Assembly: GCA_964492615.1 (NCBI GenBank)
Contig: CAZBKZ010000065.1
Coordinates: 1-8,606 of the forward strand
Origin: JAABTH01 sp964492615
GTDB taxonomy: Bacteria; Bacillota; Dethiobacteria; DTU022
Reading direction: 5' to 3'
DNA: 8,606 nucleotides
Positions 1-5,939 of this stretch are shown here, in pieces. Both the position numbers and the translations under genes were made by a program. The notes below the pieces were generated by a model that made no database searches, was not told the DNA's origin, and was given only the letters and a program-made list of their open reading frames with translations. Position 1 is the first letter of the stretch, and the number at the start of each line of letters is the position of its first letter.

Positions 1-112
1 TTATTTTTATTTCCAGGTACCCGGCGTATGCTTCACTAGCCTGGCAAGTCGGTGCGGCAGGGTTTCTCACAGAACCATTAGACAATTATCAATTCTACCT
101 GAGCCTGTCAAA

Positions 113-145
113 ATTGTCAGGGGGACGGGGTTGTTGACAACTTTT
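113..145 (+). repeat. REP-like palindrome, long form (left end of RAYT unit)
   Basis: This 33-nt unit reads ATTGTCAG, then GGGGACGGGG, then the short palindrome GTTGTTGACAAC, then TTTT. It is the exact reverse complement of 5975-6007. GTTGT and ACAAC can pair across a 2-nt loop. Alternatively the outer TTGTCA and inner TGACAA can pair across the G-rich stretch, so two hairpins compete. AATTGTC at 112-118 also pairs with GACAATT at 81-87 outside the unit. Confidence 0.9.
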
Positions 146-162
146 TGTTGTTAGTCTATACT
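134..162 (+). promoter_or_regulatory. Promoter of the transposase gene, -35 box inside the repeat
   Basis: A perfect TTGACA (134-139) lies 17 nt upstream of TATACT (157-162), a near-consensus housekeeping sigma promoter. The -35 box is part of the palindrome GTTGTTGACAAC at the left end of the unit. Transcription would start near 168-170, giving a very short leader before the TTG start at 182. The position suggests that transposase binding to its own end could shut off its promoter; that regulatory link is inference. Confidence 0.8.
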
Positions 163-181
163 ATCCACGGGGGTGTTGTAA

Positions 182-940
182 TTGCCAAGGAAAGCCCGTG
201 AAAAAAGTAAAAGTGACATCTACCATATCATAATGAGGGGCATAAACCGTCAGCAAATATTTAAAGAAAACGAAGATTGTCACCGTTTCCTCCAGACTTT
301 GAAGTTCTACAAGGAATCCTGCGGGTACCAGGTCTACGCCTACTGCTTAATGAGTAATCACATCCATCTTTTGGTTAAAGTAGGGTCAGAACCATTAGAG
401 CAGGTTATGCGAAGAATCTGTGGTAAATTTGTCTATTGGTATAACGATAAATATGATCGAATAGGATACCTTTTTCAGGACAGGTTTAAAAGTGAACCGG
501 TAGAAGACGATACATATTTCCTGACAGTCCTGCGGTATATTCACCAAAACCCACTCAAGGCCGGTATGGTGCAGGAGCTAACGCAGCACCCCTGGAGCAG
601 CTATAACGCTTATATCAAGCGGAACAAGTTAGTCGATGCAGATTTTGCCTTAAAAATGTTTGATGGCAAACAGGCGCAAGCCTTGAAATTGTTTAAAATT
701 TTTAATGAAAAAAAGAATAATGACCGATGTTTGGATGTGGAAGAGCCAAGCAAATTGAAAGATGAAGAGGCACTTCAAATAATAACAAATATTTGCAATG
801 TAAGCGCTATAGAAGAGTGGCAGAAAATAGATCGAGATACCAGGAATAATCATTTGATCAAGTTAAAGAATAAAGGATTATCCGTGCGGCAAATTTCCAG
901 ACTAACGGGCCTAAACAGGGGAGTTGTGCAAAAAGCGTAG
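182..940 (+). CDS. rayT: REP-associated tyrosine transposase (Y1/HUH, RAYT family)
   Basis: The 252-residue protein belongs to the Y1 (IS200-like) HUH nucleases, which cut and rejoin single-stranded DNA at hairpin ends through a covalent tyrosine link. The N-terminus MPRKAREK...YHIIMRGINRQ is typical of the REP-associated branch. The metal-binding HUH pair is H60 and H62 (SNHIHLLV), and the catalytic tyrosine is probably Y119 in RYIHQNP. The C-terminal extension (about 195-252) ends in SVRQISRLTGLNRGVVQKA, which looks like a helix-turn-helix tail used to grip the repeat. It appears intact and full length. The TTG start is supported because an in-frame TAA lies immediately before it (179-181), GGGGGTG at 169-175 can act as ribosome site 6 nt upstream, and the family N-terminus begins here. 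The gene is monocistronic and enclosed by inverted palindromes. Family assignment is firm; activity is untested. Confidence 0.93.
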   Translation: MPRKAREKSKSDIYHIIMRGINRQQIFKENEDCHRFLQTLKFYKESCGYQVYAYCLMSNHIHLLVKVGSEPLEQVMRRICGKFVYWYNDKYDRIGYLFQDRFKSEPVEDDTYFLTVLRYIHQNPLKAGMVQELTQHPWSSYNAYIKRNKLVDADFALKMFDGKQAQALKLFKIFNEKKNNDRCLDVEEPSKLKDEEALQIITNICNVSAIEEWQKIDRDTRNNHLIKLKNKGLSVRQISRLTGLNRGVVQKA

Positions 941-965
941 AAAAGTTGTCAACAACCCCGTCCCC
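941..965 (-). repeat. REP-like palindrome, inner part (right end of RAYT unit)
   Basis: AAAAG plus the core GTTGTCAACAACCCCGTCC plus CC starts directly after the rayT stop codon and is inverted relative to 113-145. The outer eight bases (CTGACAAT) are missing here: the sequence continues AATACG. The missing part occurs at 1149-1156 after a second CCGTCCCC, so this copy looks split. Confidence 0.88.
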
Positions 966-1140
966 AATACGTATATACTTTGAGCATGAGAGGGGAATTA
1001 AAGGATAGAGATAGAACTAGTAATTAGAGCTTGTTTCCCTGGGGAAAGACTTCCCGTCCCCCGCGGCTAGACCGCTATGTTAGGACAGACCTTCTCCGGG
1101 GAGCAGTTTAGGCACGATAGTTAATAGAGGTCCTGACAAT
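966..1140. other. Non-coding structured segment between split repeat halves
   Basis: No convincing ORF was found in this 175-nt stretch. It contains several short GC-rich hairpins in AT-rich surroundings: TTTCCC/GGGAAA (1034-1039 with 1042-1047), GCGG/CCGC (1063-1066 with 1072-1075) and CTCC/GGAG (1094-1097 with 1100-1103). CCCGTCCCCC at 1053-1062 matches the repeat interior, and GTCCTGACAAT at 1130-1140 matches the outer end of the short repeat form. The segment is flanked by CCGTCCCC at 958-965 and 1141-1148. It could be an insertion into a repeat, or a pile of decayed repeat copies. I recognise no riboswitch in it. Confidence 0.5.
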
Positions 1141-1168
1141 CCGTCCCCCTGACAATCCCCCTGACAAT
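1130..1168 (-). repeat. Cluster of three REP outer ends (CCTGACAAT x3)
   Basis: CCTGACAAT occurs at 1132-1140, 1148-1156 and 1160-1168. The first copy reads GTCCTGACAAT, like the short repeat form. The second reads CCGTCCCCCTGACAAT, identical to 5992-6007 of the long form. The third is CCCCCTGACAAT. All three point the same way and lack the inner palindrome. Repeated insertion at one target, or slippage within repeat ends, would both give this pattern. Confidence 0.8.
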
Positions 1169-1201
1169 CTATCCAGAGAGAGTGGAAGAGGTGCAAAGAA
1201 G

Positions 1202-2097
1202 GTGTATAAGACAATCAAGCTTTGCATGATTGGTTTTGGCAATTCAGCACGTGAATTTTGCCGGCTGTTACTTGAACGCCAAAAGTGGATTGCCTCTTCT
1301 TCCGGTTATAAGGTTGAAGTCGTTGCAGTGGCGACAAAAAGCCGGGGCAGCCTTCTTGATCACCGCGGCCTCGATTTACAGGAATTGCTGAATCTGGCAG
1401 GCAGAGAGAAAGGATTTGCCGGGCACTGTAATTCTACCCCGCTAGAAACAGTCGATCTCATTAAAGCAGCCTATGCAGACGTTTTAGATGAACTTAGCAC
1501 CCTGTCGATTAAAGATGGGCAACCTGCAATATCGCACATAGACACTGCTCTTAATTGTAACATGCAGATCATTACTGCCAACAAGGGACCGATCGCCTGG
1601 GCCTACCAACATTTAAAGAAAAAGGCTGATCAGAAAGGACTGCAGCTGCTTTTTGAATCAACGGTTATGGACGGAACCCCGGTTTTTAACCTGGTGAAAA
1701 GAACACTGCCTGACTGCAGAATTAAAGGTTTTAAAGGCATATTAAACTCGACCACAAACTATATTTTAGGAGAGATGGAGAAGGGCCTTTCCTATGCAGA
1801 AGCCCTTCAGAAGGCGCAGGATCAGGATTTTGTTGAAGCAGATCCCGGTATAGACACCCGGGGGTGGTTTGCGAAGGCCTTTGGAAAGACGGTAAAATTG
1901 TCGGCAAGGTCAGCCCGCCAACTCTTGATTCCGCTGATCTATTTTGTATCGTTAATGCCACATCATCGATTCTATGCCTGCAAACCGAGATGATGGGTGA
2001 AATCAGCATTATTGAGAACAATCCGGAGATTCTGCAGACAGCCTATGGAATCTACAGTGATCTGCTTTATCTTATGCAAAACGCCTCAAGCATTTAA
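1202..2097 (+). pseudogene. hom: Homoserine dehydrogenase, broken by internal deletion and frame change
   Basis: Homoserine dehydrogenase reduces aspartate semialdehyde to homoserine in threonine and methionine synthesis. Frame one runs from a GTG start at 1202 (GGAAGAGG ribosome site at 1184-1191). It shows the Rossmann nucleotide-binding start (MIGFGN, with Ala where a third Gly is usual), the TANKGP catalytic lysine region (K128), FESTVMDGTPV, and GILNSTTNYIL. Homology continues through FVEADPGIDTRGW near 1867. Frame one then runs on as unrelated sequence to a stop at 1991-1993. The family resemblance resumes in another frame with DGKIVGKVSPPTL and ends with TAYGIYSDLLYL at 2097. Compared by memory with intact enzymes, about 50 residues are missing at the junction, including the catalytic Asp and Lys after the GWD/GLD motif. 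It would have been the short form without an ACT domain. Its stop overlaps the stop of the convergent downstream gene. Confidence 0.85.
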
Positions 2098-4346
2098 TAA
2101 CTGACCCGGCCTGCTTCGGCAATAATCCAACCATTTTTTGTTTTAACCAGGAGCAAGTTCATCTGCCAGCCTACACTACACATTTTACTCAGCTTTTGAG
2201 GCACTTTAACCGCCAACTCTATTTTGCCCTCCGCACCATATGTTTCCAGGGTTAGAACCCCAGGCTTTACTGAAATGACTTCAAAAACATCTTCCAACTC
2301 ATCTTCTTCATCCCATTCAGCATCAATGTCTGTCTCTTCCAGGTAGTCGAAAAGCGCTACTTCGAAATCGTTAATAGCCGGTAGTTCCCTCCCCGCATTT
2401 ATCGCTTCTTCTGTTATCCTTTCCAAATCTGTCTGATCTATATAGCCGTTACTAAAGAGCCATTGGCCAAGCTTTTTTATTACTGTTGCGCTCTTTTTGA
2501 GCAAATCTTTACTGCCCCCTACCTTATGAGGTAAAAAGTAGGATAAAAATTCTACAGCTCCACTTGCAATTTTTGTAGGGCCAAAAAGGCGACAAAATAG
2601 GTTGTTATCATCATCATCTTCTTCTTCGTCAAGTGCTTTATTGAATTGATCATTTAAGCAAAGATCGAATATCTGTTTATCATTTTCTTCCAAATAATTA
2701 TAGCTGTACCGCTCCATGCTAGCCTCTAAAAGTTCAATGACAGTTTCATATTTACGATAAGTGGTTTTAGAAAGGTGTGACGATTGTTCTTCAAGGAAAT
2801 TCTGGAGCACTTGTTCGATGGTTACTTCTTGTTCTGCTGCCATCAAATTTTGTTGAAAAGTTTGCATGTTTTTATTCAGCCACTCAATTGAGTCCGGGCT
2901 CTTTTCCCAGGCTTCCTGTGCATCGGAAACATAGCAAATGGCTTCAGAGGGTTCTCCCCAACAATAATGCTCGGGCTCACGGTATGGCATAAATTCTTCA
3001 CCAGAGAGGTATTCGTATACATGCTTGTTTGAAGCGATAGCTCTCTGTACTATTTTGGTTGCATCTGCAGATCCAAGCCGATACAGGTGTAGTGCTTTTG
3101 TATAAAGCATAAAACAGCTTTCTTCTTCGCCATAGTTTTTTAAAAGGTCATCGAGCTCTTCGCGTCGATCAAGTAAGATCAGAATGTTGCCTAAATGATA
3201 GCGAACTCCCTGGTTATCGGATGGATTCAGTTTGAGCATTTCTTGGTATATCTCAGCGGCTGGCTTCAAATCTTCAGTATGCCAGTAACAATCGGCTAGT
3301 CCCTGTAGGGCTCGCATGTAAGGTCTTGTTTCAAGTAAACCCCAAAAATAGCCAGTATTTTCCTTGATGTAGAGTTCCCCCAGAGCTTCCTTTCCAACCA
3401 GGACAGCTCTTTTAGAAAGGAAGCATTTTTCGCTATATAATTTGCTGTACAAGGAAAGGTAATTCAACGCATCAGCACAGAAAGGTGAAGCTTCAAGGGC
3501 CTGGTAGGCTATCTTAATTCCTTTGATAATATCGTCTTCCTCCCAGGCTTGGTTATTGATTTCGTTTGCCTCATTCAACTTTGTTTCAGAAAAGGGAAGT
3601 TTTTTAACTGGTGCTACAAAATAGTGCGGCAACTCTGTTGAAGGAGGAATTCTTGTAGTAATATTTGTAGACTTATCCCCTAAAATTAAAGGAAGCGTAG
3701 TGCTATCACTCTCTTTTGTTTTGAAAGCGTGGATGAATTCCTGATGAATCGGGGTATCATTAGGTTGGCCGGAAGGCAGGTTTTCCTTCCAGATGGTCCT
3801 GCTGTCGCCACGGCTGGCAAGGCCTAATATCACATCGTAGAAGTCTGTCTTATAGATTTCAATAGATGCTTTAAAGTGGAGAGTTGAGCGGAATAGTAAT
3901 TGTGACCACAGGTGGTCCTCTATAGCTTTTATGATATGCCCTCCTGACGGAAACCCGGAAGTGGGGGTGAAAGGGGTTACTCCAACTTGTTTCAGCCCCA
4001 CAAATAGTGATGGGGAAGAGATAGCCTTGGGGATGGCGATATAATCAGGTAAGCCCCAAAAATGTTTCTCTTCTTTATCCTGTCGCCAGGCATAATGAAG
4101 AAAGTCAGCTAGGGCAAACAATTGTTTGGTGGTAGCGACCTGAAAAATAAAATTGCCAGAGTAACGGTCAATGACAATATAGTATACCAGTAGTTCCTTC
4201 TTAGCGTTTTGGTAGTTGTTTATCTTGGTGGTAAAAGGTTTATCCTGGTAAGTTAAGATCCCTTTCTGACTGACATAGAAATGCCGAGAAACGGTTACCA
4301 TTAGCTGATGTATCTGATTGGAGCAATCAACCTCAGTCTTATTCAT
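2094..4346 (-). CDS. 750-residue TPR protein with degenerate integrase-like N-terminus
   Basis: No certain function. Residues 50-150 follow the order of a DDE integrase/transposase core: YYIVIDRYSG (D60), then FWGLPDYIAIPKAIS where a DNG-type second Asp is expected, then GVTPFTPTSGFPSGGHIIKAIED where the glutamate helix would be. The acidic triad is incomplete, so catalysis is unlikely. Residues 265-430 form a TPR-like helical block with YFWGLLETRPYMRA and LKLNPSDNQGVRYHLGNIL, a pattern I recall from bacterial TPR proteins sometimes labelled ST7-like. LSKTTYRKYETVIELL (526-541) and a second helical stretch (597-650) resemble core-binding segments of tyrosine recombinases. Acidic runs lie at 573-580 and 670-687. 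The last 65 residues look like a small beta-barrel with a GW motif. No signal peptide or membrane helix. The ATG at 4346 follows GTGAGG by 8 nt. It may be an exapted transposon protein (inference). Confidence 0.85.
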   Translation of the reverse strand: MNKTEVDCSNQIHQLMVTVSRHFYVSQKGILTYQDKPFTTKINNYQNAKKELLVYYIVIDRYSGNFIFQVATTKQLFALADFLHYAWRQDKEEKHFWGLPDYIAIPKAISSPSLFVGLKQVGVTPFTPTSGFPSGGHIIKAIEDHLWSQLLFRSTLHFKASIEIYKTDFYDVILGLASRGDSRTIWKENLPSGQPNDTPIHQEFIHAFKTKESDSTTLPLILGDKSTNITTRIPPSTELPHYFVAPVKKLPFSETKLNEANEINNQAWEEDDIIKGIKIAYQALEASPFCADALNYLSLYSKLYSEKCFLSKRAVLVGKEALGELYIKENTGYFWGLLETRPYMRALQGLADCYWHTEDLKPAAEIYQEMLKLNPSDNQGVRYHLGNILILLDRREELDDLLKNYGEEESCFMLYTKALHLYRLGSADATKIVQRAIASNKHVYEYLSGEEFMPYREPEHYCWGEPSEAICYVSDAQEAWEKSPDSIEWLNKNMQTFQQNLMAAEQEVTIEQVLQNFLEEQSSHLSKTTYRKYETVIELLEASMERYSYNYLEENDKQIFDLCLNDQFNKALDEEEDDDDNNLFCRLFGPTKIASGAVEFLSYFLPHKVGGSKDLLKKSATVIKKLGQWLFSNGYIDQTDLERITEEAINAGRELPAINDFEVALFDYLEETDIDAEWDEEDELEDVFEVISVKPGVLTLETYGAEGKIELAVKVPQKLSKMCSVGWQMNLLLVKTKNGWIIAEAGRVSY

Positions 4347-4401
4347 GTGCTAGCCTCACTTTAAAATAATAAGTTAAGAATATATTAACCAGAAAGGTCA
4401 C
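4339..4401 (-). CDS. Possible 20-codon leader ORF overlapping the TPR gene start
   Basis: A GTG at 4401-4399 follows a perfect AAAGGAGG Shine-Dalgarno sequence (4413-4406) with a short 4-nt gap. It opens a 20-codon frame, starting MTFLVNIFLTYYF, hydrophobic at first and then basic. Its TAA (4341-4339) overlaps the ATG of the 750-residue gene as ATGAATAA, in a different frame. This geometry fits translational coupling. The peptide resembles nothing I know, and the strong ribosome site could instead be a relic of a lost upstream start. This is a weak call. Confidence 0.35.
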   Translation of the reverse strand: MTFLVNIFLTYYFKVRLAHE

Positions 4402-4422
4402 CCTTCCTCCTTTATAATCAAA

Positions 4423-4451
4423 ATTTTGCAGTTAATAAAAAATGTTGTCAA
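4423..4451 (-). promoter_or_regulatory. Candidate promoter of the TPR gene, -35 from a REP copy
   Basis: On the minus strand, TTGACA (4451-4446), contributed by the palindrome, is followed after 17 nt by CAAAAT (4428-4423), a 4-of-6 match to the -10 consensus. Transcription would begin near 4416, just upstream of the AAAGGAGG ribosome site. The -35 is perfect but the -10 is weak, so this is tentative. Confidence 0.35.
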
Positions 4452-4497
4452 CAACCCCGTCCTGACAACATTGGGCCGGTTGAATGTCAACCAGCCC
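4437..4497 (-). terminator. Double-hairpin terminator after the AraC-type gene
   Basis: Reading along the minus strand after the stop codon, the first hairpin has arms GGGCTGGTTGA (4497-4487) and TCAACCGGCCC (4483-4473) around a CAT loop, with one U-G pair. The second hairpin is the repeat itself, with 10-bp arms (4472-4463 and 4450-4441). A run of six T (4442-4437) follows. Only the second hairpin abuts the T-run, so the repeat seems to complete the terminator. It may have inserted between an older hairpin and its T-tract (inference). Confidence 0.6.
4441..4472 (-). repeat. REP-like palindrome, short form, solo copy
   Basis: The core GTTGTCAACAACCCCGTCC is followed by TGACAA. It is identical over 25 nt to the reverse complement of 5915-5939 and lacks three C compared with the long form. 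In this copy the arms are extended: AATGTTGTCA (4441-4450) and TGACAACATT (4463-4472) are perfect complements around a 12-nt loop. It lies between the stop of the AraC-type gene and the start of the TPR gene, both on the minus strand. Confidence 0.9.
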
Positions 4498-4506
4498 GCA
4501 CGGTGC

Positions 4507-5463
4507 TTACTTGTCGCTATTTATCGTCCGCACCGGCCTGGCTTCAATGTAGCCGCGGTAGCCCTGTGGTTCCAGTTGAAACCTTGGTGCATCTGCATCG
4601 GCCCATTCAAAACCGTAAACCGTAGGCTTATAGCGCTTCATAACTTCCCAGAAATCTTCAATGGCATCGCCGAATTTTTCATCGTCCTCGTAAGGCTCAC
4701 CCTGGAAGACCATCATCTTGCAGGGGGGGAGCTCAATAATTTCAAAGCCCTCCGGAATTGCGCCGCTGAAGTCGGCCGCCACTTCAACCCCCATTACGTA
4801 GGTTGATGTGCCCGGCTTAACCATGCTTTTAGGCAGCCACATTCCGGCTGGCTCATACATGGCCTCCTTAATACCGGAAAGTATCTCCCAGGTATCGCAG
4901 CCAACTTCCTCGCAGTAATCGAAATAGTGCGATGCCTTAACTCCCCGTTTTAAAATTAATTTGCGGCGGGGCCTTTCTACCACCTGGACAAACACTGTGC
5001 CGGTTTTACCTTTATCCGTCATCTGAACATCTCCCTTTTGCAGATTGAGGTAATAATCACGGATGCGTTCGGGCATAAAAATTTTCACTGGTTCGCTTTT
5101 GCGGCTATACTTTTTCGGCGATTCACCAAACTGCCTGAAAAAAGCTCTCGAAAAGCCTTCATGAGAATCAAAGACAAAATCAAAAGCCACGTCAATTACT
5201 TTCGGTCGCCCGCCAGCCCGTAAAACTTCCGCCGCTTTGCTTAAACGCAGACTTCTCAGGTAATCAAAGGGCGTTTTACCGGTTATTTCTTTAAACACCC
5301 TGCTGGATTGCCACTGCGAATACCCTGCTGCTTTGGCCAGCTGGCTTAAGCTGATAGGTTTCTGTAAATTATCCTCCATGTAGTCCTGCATTCTTCGAAC
5401 AGCGGCTATCTTATCCCATCGCTCCGTAACAATCACCCCCTGCTTTTGAAGATACCTTATCAA
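4507..5463 (-). CDS. AraC-family transcriptional regulator with GyrI-like effector domain
   Basis: A DNA-binding regulator with two parts. Residues about 20-120 are the double helix-turn-helix of AraC/XylS proteins: MQDYMEDNLQKPISLSQLAKAAGYS, SSRVFKEITGKTPFDYLRSLRLSKAAEVL, then a second helix-turn-helix through FDSHEGFSRAFFRQFGESPKKY. Residues about 155-315 match the GyrI-like/SOUL ligand-binding fold (FVQVVERPRRKLILKRG, GIKEAMYEPAGMWLP, IPEGFEIIELPPCKMMVFQGEPY, YGFEWADADAPRFQLEP), which in related proteins binds hydrophobic or cationic small molecules. Domain order (DNA-binding part first) matches Rob/BltR-like sensors of toxic compounds. The start is uncertain: the longest frame begins with TTG at 5463 without a clear ribosome site, and GTG at 5436-5434 (residue 10) is an alternative. 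It diverges from the dodecin gene and ends before a double hairpin. Target genes are unknown. Confidence 0.9.
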   Translation of the reverse strand: MIRYLQKQGVIVTERWDKIAAVRRMQDYMEDNLQKPISLSQLAKAAGYSQWQSSRVFKEITGKTPFDYLRSLRLSKAAEVLRAGGRPKVIDVAFDFVFDSHEGFSRAFFRQFGESPKKYSRKSEPVKIFMPERIRDYYLNLQKGDVQMTDKGKTGTVFVQVVERPRRKLILKRGVKASHYFDYCEEVGCDTWEILSGIKEAMYEPAGMWLPKSMVKPGTSTYVMGVEVAADFSGAIPEGFEIIELPPCKMMVFQGEPYEDDEKFGDAIEDFWEVMKRYKPTVYGFEWADADAPRFQLEPQGYRGYIEARPVRTINSDK

Positions 5464-5537
5464 GAATACTATTTCTTGACTTTAATTGCTAACCCAAACA
5501 AGGTTTACTTTTGAAAATCATACTGTTCCTTTGGAAC
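5461..5537. promoter_or_regulatory. Palindromes in the divergent AraC/dodecin intergenic region
   Basis: Two inverted repeats lie just upstream of the regulator. CAAGAA/TTCTTG (5461-5466 and 5473-5478) overlaps its possible TTG start. GTTCC/GGAAC with a TTT centre (5525-5537) lies further up. A minus-strand TAGTAT at 5471-5466 could be its -10 box; if so, transcription would start downstream of the TTG and the GTG start would be favoured. These are candidate operator sites for autoregulation, by position only. Confidence 0.35.
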
Positions 5538-5609
5538 CTCGCCAACACTTCATTACTGATGTCCGGGGCGGGTTAACTTTAAATCTACCCATCTCTGCCT
5601 TCAAGGATA

Positions 5610-5618
5610 TGTTATAAT
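5610..5618 (+). promoter_or_regulatory. Extended -10 promoter of the dodecin gene
   Basis: TGTTATAAT (5610-5618) is a perfect TGnTATAAT extended -10 element. No good -35 lies 16-18 nt upstream (CATCTC at 5590-5595), which is usual for extended -10 promoters. The expected start is near 5625, 45 nt before the dodecin ATG. Confidence 0.7.
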
Positions 5619-5669
5619 TGATATGTCAGAAAAGTATGGCATGTCAGTCAAAGGAAGGGAGTTGAAAAG

Positions 5670-5870
5670 ATGGCAGTGGTAAAGGTAATTGAAATTATCG
5701 CTGAATCGCCGGAAAGTTGGGAAGCTGCCACCGCGGATGCGGTTGCCGAAGCAAGTAAAACAGTGCAAAACATAATAAGTGTTTATGTCGATTCACAGCA
5801 GGCTATTGTTGAAGACAATAAGATTGTCAGATTTCGTGTTGCAACAAAGATTTCCTTTATGGTTAAATAA
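5670..5870 (+). CDS. Dodecin family small protein
   Basis: This 66-residue protein matches the dodecin family: small proteins of one helix and three strands that assemble into hollow 12-mers, some storing flavin or coenzyme A. Visible family features are MAVVKVIEIIAESPESWEAA, the helix AVAEASKTVQNI, and the last strands KIVRFRVATKISFMV. By manual alignment to the Halobacterium protein, the flavin-stacking tryptophan position is Ser37 and the flavin-contacting Gln is Arg56, so flavin binding in the archaeal manner is doubtful. Many bacterial short dodecins share this lack. The ATG at 5670 has GGAAGGGAG (5653-5661) 8 nt upstream. It is a single-gene unit with an extended -10 promoter and a terminator at 5922-5950, and it is divergent from the AraC-type regulator. 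Confidence 0.92.
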   Translation: MAVVKVIEIIAESPESWEAATADAVAEASKTVQNIISVYVDSQQAIVEDNKIVRFRVATKISFMVK

Positions 5871-5913
5871 CAAAAGCAAAAAAGCAGTTAAGCCTAAGCG
5901 TGGCAGACGCTGA

Positions 5914-5939
5914 ATTGTCAGGACGGGGTTGTTGACAAC
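5914..5939 (+). repeat. REP-like palindrome, short form (left of pair)
   Basis: ATTGTCAGGACGGGG followed by TTGTTGACAAC. It lacks three G compared with the long form and shares 25 nt with the copy at 4444-4468 on the opposite strand. It is embedded in the terminator of the dodecin gene. Confidence 0.9.

Larger units (their letters stand above)
113..965 (+). mobile_element. RAYT unit: REP-type Y1 transposase between inverted palindromic ends
   Basis: The transposase gene lies between two inverted copies of one repeat. 121-145 and 941-965 are perfect 25-nt reverse complements. The stop codon at 938-940 directly abuts the right copy, so gene and repeats form one compact unit. IS200/IS605-type and REP-associated Y1 transposases recognise subterminal hairpins rather than classic terminal inverted repeats and make no target duplication, so none is expected, and none is evident at the outer edges. 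The true right boundary is uncertain, because outer-end sequence of the repeat reappears at 1141-1168. Unlike an ordinary IS200, the ends also occur as solo copies elsewhere in the window, which points to a RAYT/REP relationship. That reading is inference; the inverted ends are seen directly. Confidence 0.8.

Noticed and set aside
2..154. Open frames running from the left window edge into the left repeat
   Set aside because: Two frames stay open for 40-50 codons but neither translation resembles a known protein end, and both run into the repeat. I could not support a partial gene.
984..1025. Short ATG frame of 13 codons after the rayT unit
   Set aside because: It has no ribosome site at a proper distance and no similarity, and it lies within the hairpin-rich non-coding segment.
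966..1140. Riboswitch or T-box upstream of the hom pseudogene
   Set aside because: Small hairpins are present but none of the conserved cores I know (SAM, lysine or T-box type) is visible.
2608..2630. TCA/TCT trinucleotide run as a phase-variable microsatellite
   Set aside because: It encodes the acidic run in the TPR protein; trinucleotide changes would keep the frame, so switching on and off is not expected.
4426..4806. Plus-strand ORF of 126 codons antisense to the AraC-type gene
   Set aside because: It runs opposite a strongly recognisable GyrI-like domain, has no ribosome site and no recognisable features, so it is a shadow frame.
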